A stretch of 64,000 nt of DNA, taken from assembly GCA_000818945.1 (NCBI GenBank), contig KN805373.1, positions 186,001-250,000 on the forward strand. The letters are read 5' to 3'. Source of the DNA: Schizochytrium sp. CCTCC M209059. Its lineage: Eukaryota > Sar > Bigyra > Thraustochytrida > Thraustochytriidae. The notes beneath the pieces were generated by a model. The model was not told where the DNA came from, ran no database searches, and worked only from the letters and a program-made list of their open reading frames with translations. Of this stretch, positions 38,196-47,428 are shown in pieces (position 1 is the stretch's first letter; each line of letters starts with the position of its first letter). The position numbers and the translations under genes are program-made.

Positions 38196-41100
38196 CTAAT
38201 TACCTCCGTTTGCCTTGCGAGCCTTTTTCTTTTGGCGCTGTGCGGTCTTGGTCCCATTACTGCCAGGCACTTTTCGTTTCTGATTTTTCGACACGCTCAC
38301 TGTGACGGTTGCTCGCTTTGACGTTTTGGGAGATTTGCCTCGGACATCTGTAAAACTATCCTCGGACGAGCAGCTATCGTCGGAATCAGACTCGTTGTCA
38401 TTCAAAGTCCTCTTTACCTTCTTGGTGGAAATGCTGACAACCGGACTCTTCACGATGACCCGAGGACTGGACTGTTCTTCAAGCCGAGTACCAATGCTCT
38501 TTTTCGTTTCTGCTGTTCTTTGCTCTGTCCTCTCCCCCTCTTCCTTCTTGTTCTTCTTCTTGGTATTCTTCTTGCCAGTCGTACTCACCACGACCTTTGG
38601 CAGTTTCCCCGCCTTGCGCTTACTTTGTATTTGCATGTCGTCATCAAAGGGTGCGCTGGCATCGGAATCGCTATTTTCCAATGTATCTTGAGGTCTTCTC
38701 GACGGCTTCCGTTTCTTGGCGGTTGTCACGATCTTTTCACCCGTCTTCGGCTTTGACTTTTGGTCTGCCAAAATCACTGCCTTGGCTTCGGGCGCAGGCT
38801 CCTTGTCCTCATTTGTCTTGGTCTGCTTCTTTTTCTTCTTTATTGTTGAGACAATAGCGCGACTCGATTTTCGAAGCGAATCTAAATCTAATGACAATGC
38901 GCTTGACTCTGATGAGCTTGACATGATAGAATAGGAACGTTGACGTCCGCCCGCTTGCCGACGACGAACCACGACAGACCTTGGAGTACTTGGTGGTTTC
39001 CCATTGTTCTTAACGACAGGGGTAGCTGCTCCCCCTGACGTATCCGCCATGCCGTTGTCACTTTCACTGTCTTCGTCGTTGTCGTCATGGCCTCCATCGA
39101 ATGACGGGGCAACGACCTTTTCGTCGCTTGTGCTATCCTCGTCACTCCCACGGGCAGCCATTTCCTCCTCGTCCACGAGATCCGTCTTTGTTGCCGACAA
39201 AGACTTTCGCGATGTGACACTCTTGCTTGAAGGTGTTTGGTTGGTTTCCTCTTGAGGTCCACTCGTAACCGAAGTTGCAGACGCGGATGATGACGATGAA
39301 GATATGGATTCATTGTCGCTGTCCAATTCACTATCCTTGTCGACACCCTGTCCGTTTGCCTTCTTTGCGTCGATTTTTGCATTCACAAGTTTGGTGTCTG
39401 CTTCATCACTTTCATCGCTCTCGCTCTCGCTCTCAGCTTCCTGTTCGTCACTTTTGCCTTGCCTTTTCTTGGCGCGCTTCTTGCTATTGTCTTCACTGCT
39501 TTCTTCGTCGCGATCGTCATCGTTTTTATCTGGTTTGGATGTTTTTGCTTTCGCAAAATTCGCTGTTTTCTCTTCTTCCTCATCGCTGTCACCACTTTCC
39601 TCTTCATTCGACTTTGCTTGAGACGTCTTTTTGTCAGTTGTTTTGACATTGGCGTCTTCCTCTTCTTCTTCCTCGTCGCTGTCGCTGTCATCGCTTTCCT
39701 CTTCATCCGACTTTGCTTGAGACGTCTTCTTGTCAGTTACTTTGACATTGGCGTCTTCCTCTTCCTCTTCCTCTTCCTCGTCGCTGTCGCTGTCACTGTC
39801 ATCACTTTCGCTTTCGTCTTCAGACTCTGCTTGAGCTTGAGAGGCCTCCTTTTCCGTCGCTTTGACAGTGACGTCTTCCTCTTCCTCTTCCTCTTCCTCT
39901 TCCTCGTCGCTGTCGCTGTCACTGTTATCACTTTCGCTTTCGTCTTTAGACTTTGCTTGAGACGTCTTCTTGTCGGTTGCTTTGACATCGTCGATATCCT
40001 CTTCCTCGTCGCTGTCATCGCTGCTGTCATCGCTGTCATCGTCTTTAGACTTTGCTTGAGCTTGAGAGGCCTCCTTTTCCGTCGCTTTGACAGTGACGTC
40101 TTCCTCTTCCTCTTCCTCTTCCTCGTCGCTATCGCTGTCCTCACTCTCGTCTTCTTCAGCACTTGCAGTTGCTTTGGAAGCCGTCTTGACAATTTCAGAT
40201 TCATCTTCTTCTTCATCCTCGTTGTCGCCGTCCCCGTCGTCGTCGTCGCTTCCGTCACTGTCCTCATCGCTGTTTTCAAGGATCTTCTTCTTCTTGGAAA
40301 CTGCCGCATTGAGTTTTGCCTTTGCTTTTGAAGTGGGGGCATCTTCGTCGCTCGCCTCACTACTATCATCACTATCATCACTATCATCATCATCATCATC
40401 TTCTTCTTCTTCTTCTTCTCTTTCCCCAGCATTTCGCGTTGAAGCTTTGTCTGCTTTCGAAACCTCTGTTGTGCCCGGTTCAGAGTCTGAATCGCTCGAG
40501 TCGCTCGCTTCATCGACAATGTCTTCGTCTGTGGTGGCTTCGGCGACCTGGGTTTCTGGCGATTTTGGGCCCGGTTGTGTTAATGGCTCTTCTTCGCCTT
40601 CATCTTCAGATGGATCAGAGACAATCTCGCTCGTAACCTTGACGCGAGGCTGAGAAGAAGGAGCCTGAGTACTTGCGTTGAAAGATGTAGCCGGGATGAC
40701 GGATTGATGCAACTTGGAAGAAAAGCGTTCCTTGGGTGCGTAAAGGTTGACCAAATAAGAGATTGTGATTGTAAGTGGCGTCCCGTCCACGAAAATTTTC
40801 AGGACGAGTTTCTCGAAAGATTTGAGTCCAATGCCCAAAAGGTCAAAGAAGAGATCACAGCGTCCATCTTTGGCTTCTGCTTCAGTGTCAATGGTCACTT
40901 CCATTGCTTCGGACCGAAGTTCCGCATCAAAGCGAGACTGCTCAGGTCTGCGCAACTGCAAGGTGGCCCTAACGTCATGAGTGTAGCCCCTACGTCCGAG
41001 TGCCTCAAAGTCGCGAGCACTCACCAAGACAGGAAAGCCGTCTGCCTCTTCGGTGTGAAGATCAAGAAACAGAATCGTCATCTTCAGGGCACGAAGAGAG

Positions 41101-42125
41101 TTGAGACGTCCACTCAGAATGTCCTTTGTAAACGGCGTATCTTTGGCGGGCAAGGCCATTGTCACCTCACGTTCGCCGCGATCAAAAGAGGCAACCGACC
41201 TGTGCAGAGAAAGTCCCTGCAAAAGCTCGAATTTTTCCTCGCGTAGCAGGAACGGCTCGTCACTGTTGTCACCTTGAACTGTTCGGCCAGTGAGCTGCGC
41301 GTACAAGTCAGCAAACATGGCCATCTCCGCAGCTTCGCTCGTGTTTTTCCAAATGTCAGGATAGCAGCGCTGAATCACGGACCAGAGCGGCCTTGACACC
41401 GAGAATTTGTACATGCAATGCGTGCACAAGGGTGCGCGGCAATTCGGGCAAACCACAAGGCCAGTCTTGGAACTCTTTAGCTCGAGCAACGTACGAACGA
41501 GACAAGTTCGGCAAAAAGCGTGGCCACATGGGGTGCACACAGGTTTGACCATGATCCCCAGGCACAGATTGCAAGTAAGATCGTCATCAAGAGCACCTGC
41601 GCCGAGAACGCGGTGATCCAGCGCCGTGTCGGGCTGTTCCTCTGCGTCATCTGCGTCATCAATGAGGTCGTCAAAGCCAAACTCGCGCCGAATGGCGTTC
41701 ATCGATATGGGCACGTCGTCATCGTCGGTTTCGCTTTCTGAGGATTCTGACCCACGTCGCTGTTTCGGCAACTCTTGTGAACGATTTGCATTTGTGATTG
41801 ATGCTTCGCTTTCGCTTTCGCTTTCACTTTCGCTTTCGGAGTCGGATTGGTTCGCTTTCCGCAGCTTCTTCTTGGGCTTTACCTTTGTATCGATCCCATT
41901 TGAGGCTGCACTCTTGGATCCATTTTGCCGTTGGCGAAAACTTGTTTGATCCTGCTTCCGCTTGACACCTCCACGGATTTTTGTCTTTTCGTCTGCACTG
42001 CTCAGCTCCATTTCGGAGTCGGAAGCAATCTCTTCTTCTTCCTCCTCCTCTTCTTCCTCGTCCTCGCTGTCGTCTTCGTTGTCGTCTTCGTCTTCGCTGT
42101 CATCTTGGTCGCTTTCACTATCTTG

Positions 42126-42163
<38 letters not shown>

Positions 42164-42596
42164 CATCCTCGTCACTTTCTTCTTCGTCCTCACTGCTACT
42201 TTGTTCTCCACTTTCATCTTCTTCGGCCTCTTCTTCGAACATGCTGTGTGGGTTACTAATTTCGTTCATGTCCTCAACCTCATCCTCGTCGTCTTCATCG
42301 TCTTCGTCGAGCAAGACTTTTTTCCTTTTCAGCGTCGCGCTTCGTTTGCGAGATTCTTGTGACTCTTCCGACGACGACGAGGCATCGCTTTCGTCGTTGC
42401 CGTCGCTGTCGTCGTCGTCTTCCTCCCTTCGCGCTCGTGTTTCGTGTCGCCTGCCCTTGGGTTTCGCGCCGTCCGTGCGGGCCTTCGCCTCGCCGGCCTT
42501 GCCTCTTCTCGCCAAAGCTGCCAAGGCAGCCTCACGCGCCCTCTTTTTGCGGGTCGCGACATCTTCTCGCCGCGCCGCGCCTTCGCGCGACCCCAT
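38196..42596 (-). CDS. Giant acidic RING-finger protein with tandem Glu/Asp/Ser repeats
   Basis: 1466 residues. The N-terminal 330 residues alternate Asp/Glu/Ser blocks with Lys/Arg blocks, including an 11-Ala run. A C3HC4 RING finger follows at 342-386 (C342, C345, C357, H359, C362, C365, C383, C386), then a globular region to about 645. From about 660 to 1080 the sequence is acidic tandem repeats: long Glu/Asp/Ser runs separated by short units such as VKATEKEASQAQAKS and VKATDKKTSQAKS. The last 350 residues are Lys/Ser-rich. RING suggests ubiquitin E3 activity; the acidic/basic serine tracts resemble nucleolar proteins such as Nopp140, and a nuclear or nucleolar location is inferred. The antisense strand is open over long stretches because of the codon composition. 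Confidence 0.8.
39590..40150. repeat. Degenerate tandem coding repeat in the RING gene
   Basis: About five or six units of roughly 100-130 bp. Each has CTTCCTCTTCC-type (Glu/Asp/Ser) runs followed by a conserved word such as GACTTTGCTTGAGACGTCTT or its GAGGCC variant. The two word types largely alternate, suggesting expansion of a two-unit block. Confidence 0.8.
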
Positions 42597-43532
42597 CTCT
42601 CCTCCCCCTCTTCCGCCACGCGCTCAAGCGCCTGCTCGCGCTCAATCTCCGCGCCCTCGACCTCGTTCAGGTCCTCGACCTCAGCTGGCCAAGCACCAGC
42701 GGGCAGCAGGCAGGCCGCGAGCAGCTCGTGGTCGCCAGCGATGCTATCCGGGCGGCCTCTCGCCGCGCCTGTCCCCGCGCGCGCTCGCGCTGCGGCCCTC
42801 GCCGCGCGTCCTCCGCCTGGTCCGCACGTACGCGCTCGCGCGCACGCGCTCGCGCTCGCCGGCGATCGGGGTCTGCGCGTCCAGCCGAGCCCGCTCGAGC
42901 CGCGTTTGGACTCCGGTTTGAACTCGGGTTTGAACTCGGCTTCGTTTGAACCGGGTTTGAACGCAAGAATCTCTCGATCACTGCAAAGCAAAGCAGCAGC
43001 GAGGACAGGCAGACCCCGAACCCCCGCGCCCTCGCGCACGCGTACGCGCCCGTCGCGCGGCAGCAGCAGGAGCAGCAGGAGCTGCAGCGGCAGGAGCTGC
43101 AGCAGGAGCCGCGCCGGGAGCAGAGGCCGCTCGCGCACGCGCTCGCGCTCGCGTCTGTCTGCGCGCGGCGGCTCGACGCGCGTCTCGGGCGCCAGAGTGG
43201 CGCCGCGCGGAGCTGGGGTCCACGACGCGCGCGAGAGACGAGGAGCTGCTCGCGCGGGAGGACCTCGAGCGCGCGCAGCAGGCGCAGCAGGAGGCGGAAG
43301 AGGAGCAGGAACAGGGAAATATATCATAGGAGGCCGCCTCGAAACCGGATCCGCGCGGCGCGGCGAGGCGCGGCGTTGACACTGTCTCGAGTGAAGAAAA
43401 GTCTGCCTCCGACGAACTTTGCTTGCTTGCTTGCTTGCTTGCTGGTGCTGGAGCTGGAGCTGCGCGAGCAAGAGAAAGAGCAGCACGCGCACGAGGAGAA
43501 CGAGGAGAAAAGGGGAGGCATCGGAGAGTAGA
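42597..43532. other. GC-rich divergent promoter region
   Basis: 936 bp between the RING and lipase-like genes. It holds a cluster of five GTTTGAAC-like words (42903-42964), CAGCAGGAG repeats (43060-43115) and a (GCTT)n tract (43421-43444). Open frames of several hundred codons on both strands translate to Arg/Ala/Gln low complexity and are not called. Confidence 0.5.
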
Positions 43533-45500
43533 ATGCGTGTGTCAACGACGCTCGCGGGGCTGATGCTCGCGTCGGTATTAATGTTGGCGCAAGCGAAAGT
43601 CGGAAATGACATCGAAACCTGCGGGCTGTCTGGCGACGACGCAGCGTGTTCCGACGAACAGCTCTTAGAGCAGCTTGAGGAACTTGAACAACTGGAACAA
43701 CATGAAGAGAACCCTGACGCAATCAAGAAATACTCAGACTACAAAGAGGAAGACTATCCACCGTATCGAAGGCGAGAGAGCGAATCAATAGAAGAATGGC
43801 GAGAGCGCCGCGCGCGAGAACAATTGGAAGCCGCCAAGGAAAAGGTACGCAAGAGAAGGGAAGAGAGAGAAGCCAATCAGACGGAGATGAATGGGTTCTT
43901 TCGACGCACTCTTGGTTTGCCCCTTCATGACATTCGTTTCACACTTGGCCTCGGTGTCTTCATGTCAATCTTTGTCTTCTTTATGAACCTCGCGTACCAA
44001 TACGAGGTTGACCGGAAAAACGATCCCGAAGGAAAGCGAGAACAAGCATCGGAGAACCACATGCATTCGCTCGCAGCGCTGCATCTCTTTCGGGAGCAAG
44101 GGCCGGTCTGGGTCCCTCTGGATATTCTCAATCGCATCGAAAACATTCTCTATGAAGACCTGTACGACTGGAAAGACGGGTACAGCCAGGACGGCTCACT
44201 CTTGGTAGACCTTGGCTTTCTTTTGCGTTTTTATCGCGCGAGTCGGCGCCGTGAAGGCTTGCAAGCTCTACGTCGACGCCAGCATTTTCATCAAGGACAA
44301 CTGGAGCCTGGTTCGCAGCTTCGAGGCGGTGCACCATGGCATGCTGATGAGACGAGTATTCTCGGGACTGCGTACCGCGTTAACAAAAGTCTGCGCTCGC
44401 GCGGCGCGTTGACTCTGCGACTTCTCGTTCACGGACCCGATTCCAAAGACGATGTCTTGCTGGACGAAGACGACATGCGTGTTGTCGTGGACCACTTGAC
44501 CCAGACGCTGGTCATTTGTCTTTGCTCGTCGCAACGTGAGGAAATGCGGGATCTCGTCTCCTGCATGGCGCGCCATGTGCGTAGGCCCGAGACTTCTCTG
44601 AGTACGGTTGCAATGGCTCCTGGTTCCGAACCAGTGTATGTCATCAAAGCGGTTGCAAAGAGATTAAAAAAACTGGAAGACAAGCTTTTTCGAGGTAAGG
44701 TGGCCGAGCTCATTCAGGAGTATGAAGATTTTCAAGTCCAAGTGACGGGTAGCGGATTATGCGGATCCGTGGCAGTGGCCCTGGTCGCTGCAGTGTACGC
44801 AGTACCAGTGGGCGCGCACCAAGAGTGGGCCTTTGTTGGAGACCGCAGGAAGCTTTCCGCCCTAGTCTTTGGCCCGGTGCCGGCCGTCGCGGGCCTGCAA
44901 GAGTCTTCCGAGGCGACGGATCGCGTCATTTCCTTTATCAATGATGCCGACCTCTGGCCGCGGCTGACCCCAATGGCCCTGCGCAGGGTTAAGCTTCTTT
45001 TTGCTGAGCTTGACAGCGTCGCGCCAGCACCTGAACGACTAGAACGATTGCTGGAAAAGACGACAGATCCAGCGTCGCGAGATGCCGTGCGCGAGCTCGT
45101 AGACCAGCGTTCCGGTATTTTCACTCCCGTGAGCAAAGAGGAGCAGAGTGTTCTCGATGGCATTCCTGACGTCCGACATGTGGGTCGCGTCATTGTTTTG
45201 CAACGGCAAATCGACAGGTCTGATAGCTTTGCCAATCTCCAGGGGGAAGAGGGTCTCGATTTTGATGACGAAGATGAGGATGCTGATCAAATTACGGAGG
45301 GGGATAAAGAGGTCGCCGACGAGGAGGAAGAAGAAGAGGAAGGCGAAGAAGAGGCCCAAACAGAAGCCGCCAAGTTTGGGTGGCATGAGGTCAACGCTGG
45401 TACCGCGGCGCGTTTGAGTCTGTTTGCCGCAGCAGACTGCATTACCTGTCATGACGCAATGAGGTATGAGGTGGCCTTGAAAAAAGCTGTCGACTGTTGA
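43533..45500 (+). CDS. Membrane-anchored lipase class 3-like protein lacking a GxSxG nucleophile; internal frameshift suspected
   Basis: 655 residues from the ATG at 43533, which gives a signal peptide (1-21). A luminal/acidic coiled segment, one transmembrane helix (about 134-154) and a large C-terminal domain follow. That domain has the order expected of diacylglycerol-lipase-like lipase-3 folds: a strand VVVDHLTQTLVICL, a helix then strand FQVQVTGSGLCGSVAVAL (about 400-417) at the nucleophile elbow, a strand LVFGPVP, and DLWPR with Asp473 at the usual catalytic Asp place. The elbow reads GSGLCG instead of GxSxG. Codons at about 44235-44405 look coding in the +1 frame rather than this one, so two compensating indels are likely. 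The acidic tail has about 15 Glu. The fold assignment is tentative. Confidence 0.55.
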   Translation: MRVSTTLAGLMLASVLMLAQAKVGNDIETCGLSGDDAACSDEQLLEQLEELEQLEQHEENPDAIKKYSDYKEEDYPPYRRRESESIEEWRERRAREQLEAAKEKVRKRREEREANQTEMNGFFRRTLGLPLHDIRFTLGLGVFMSIFVFFMNLAYQYEVDRKNDPEGKREQASENHMHSLAALHLFREQGPVWVPLDILNRIENILYEDLYDWKDGYSQDGSLLVDLGFLLRFYRASRRREGLQALRRRQHFHQGQLEPGSQLRGGAPWHADETSILGTAYRVNKSLRSRGALTLRLLVHGPDSKDDVLLDEDDMRVVVDHLTQTLVICLCSSQREEMRDLVSCMARHVRRPETSLSTVAMAPGSEPVYVIKAVAKRLKKLEDKLFRGKVAELIQEYEDFQVQVTGSGLCGSVAVALVAAVYAVPVGAHQEWAFVGDRRKLSALVFGPVPAVAGLQESSEATDRVISFINDADLWPRLTPMALRRVKLLFAELDSVAPAPERLERLLEKTTDPASRDAVRELVDQRSGIFTPVSKEEQSVLDGIPDVRHVGRVIVLQRQIDRSDSFANLQGEEGLDFDDEDEDADQITEGDKEVADEEEEEEEGEEEAQTEAAKFGWHEVNAGTAARLSLFAAADCITCHDAMRYEVALKKAVDC

Positions 45501-45859
45501 CTGTGTTTTTAAAAATATGATGTCAGAAAGGAATGTATACGATCAAATGATATTATACGATGTCTTAGAACCGATATCGTGACGGTGCAGTTTGAGCATG
45601 CGATCAGCATCGATTTAAAAATGGAGTCTAAAGAATGCCTGCCTGAAAGACAAGTCCCTTTACTGGTCGACAAAAAGAAGACCTGATTTTTGTTTTTGAC
45701 ATGAGAGTCTTTATTATTGTCGTGCCATGGATGAAGACGTTGTTTCTCGCTCGCAGTGACAAATGAAATACAGCACGACCTTGCACTGCTCAGATCCGGT
45801 CAGAACTAGACAATGCATTGTAAATTTTTAAGTCATCTGAAGGAGTGAGAAGAGTCGGC
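45501..45859. other. Intergenic region
   Basis: AT-rich 359 bp after the lipase-like gene. No ORF or repeat of note; the ARM-repeat relic begins near its right edge. Confidence 0.45.
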
Positions 45860-46805
45860 CTAGAGCAGAGCGTTTGACATGACATTCGCAATCGAGCCCA
45901 GATGGAATGTGACTGTGTCTATGGTAGATGTTTCGACGGGCCTTGATATGGTGAGCATTGCTGTCGTTAGCGATACAGAACGCTTTAAAGCGCTCTCGAT
46001 GGCGTGCAAGGCGCCCTGATAACGAAGATTTGTCTTCACAGACGAAATACGAGAGGGAATGCTGAGGCCTCTGCACGCTTCCTCTTGAACAGACTTGCTC
46101 GCAGGATGCGCGTGCATCTTTGTGACAATCTAGCTTCTTAGTCCAAGCTCTTGTCCGAAAAACTTTGCAATGTGATCTTTGACTGCGAATTTACCGAGAT
46201 CTTTGCATGCGTTCCTTTGCAAGTTTTCGTTTTCCGGATGTGCGCGCATGACAGCAACGATTTTGACACTTGCTCAGAAGTGAGTATTTGATTGACACCG
46301 CTATGAGCAAGATTCCAGATTGCTCCGCATTCCTCCCTCCCTGGGGATCGCTGCAACACCAGGATGCGCGTGCGTGGCCACGGCGATCGCCTCGGTAGCC
46401 TCCAGGTCTCGCCCCAAGATCGCTTTGTTGCGGTCATTGGCTGCAAGACGTTCAAGTGCCCAGCATGCAACCTCTTGCACGTCTGCACTTTCGAGATGCA
46501 TACGCATGGCCGCAACGATCTCGTTGCCGACCTTGAGCTCTTCTCCGAGAAATACCTTGTTACGGTCGTTTGCTGCGAGAACCATAACAGCGAAGCATGA
46601 GGTTTTCTGAAGATCTGCGCTTTCCAGATGTTTGCGCATGGTCGCGATGATGTCTCTGCTGACTTCGAGCTCTTGCCCGAGGATCACTTTATTGTGGTCG
46701 TTGGCTGCAAGAACTATAAGAAAAGATGCATGCGTCTTCCTGAACATCTGCGCTCCCTGGACTGCCGCGCATAGCCGAAACGATGGCGGCGCTGTTTTTA
46801 CGACT
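45860..46805 (-). pseudogene. Decayed ARM-repeat paralogue
   Basis: Read on the minus strand, ARM units like those of the intact gene at 47429-49549 can be followed through several frames. One begins near 46800 with IVSAMRGSPGSADVQE. A frameshift leads to LAANDHNKVILGQELEVS and two more units (46740-46380), and another shift follows near 46350-46230. The sequence then reads FGQELGLRS, an in-frame TAG at 46136-46138, and IVTKMHAHPASKSVQEEAC. The tail includes QGALHAIESALK, matching QGALPAAKRA near the end of the intact protein. At least two frameshifts plus an in-frame stop mean it cannot encode the full protein. It is a 3'-side duplicate of the neighbouring gene. Confidence 0.85.
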
Positions 46806-47428
46806 TGAAGCGACCGATACCGTGCCTCTCAAATGGCAGAATTTCTATAGAAAGCCAAAAGAGAGAGCCCAAGATGGGGTACTCAGTCAACTTCAAACAA
46901 GTTCGCATAATTGCAGTACTTGATCTTCTCGTCACTCCAACTGTGCCTGTGTTTCTGATTTGTTGTAGCGTTTTTGGAAGGTCGACCCCTTGACTATGTC
47001 TTAGCAGTAAGTGAACAGGACATCCTCGCAGAGCCTAACTGTAAGTCGATGCATTGGTCCAGCTTTCACTGTGGGGTAAGCGTGATGATATTCCACGTCA
47101 CATCAGCACTTGGAGCGGACTGCAACACATTTCGTTAACAACCAAAAGAATTATTCACTACGATGGAGTCAGCGGACAGACGGGCAGCATAATGCTTGAC
47201 GAAGCGCAGCGGAAAGCGTGCGGGACGTTCCAGTCCGAGTGTGGGCGGTACTAATTGGAACTGACGCATACGCGCAGAACTTTGTACTGCTCCGTCAAAA
47301 ACGAGACACAAGTCAGGAAGTTCAGACTTACAAACTGATTTTACTCGATCAGGAAGGTTACGCTGAGCGCGATAGGTTCCCAGTTGCAAAGCCAAGACGT
47401 TGCACTTACAGTCAGCGCACACGAAGGC
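46806..47428. other. Intergenic region between ARM gene and its relic
   Basis: 623 bp, AT-richer than the genes. I see no ARM-like words or other coding signal here. Confidence 0.4.

Noticed and set aside
39459..40331. Apparent hydrophobic 290-residue 'membrane protein' on the plus strand
   Set aside because: It is the antisense of Glu/Asp/Ser repeats (GAA/GAC become Phe/Val/Leu codons).
42329..43726. 465-codon minus-strand open frame between the RING and lipase-like genes
   Set aside because: Gln/Arg/Ala-rich translation of repeats, overlapping both real genes.
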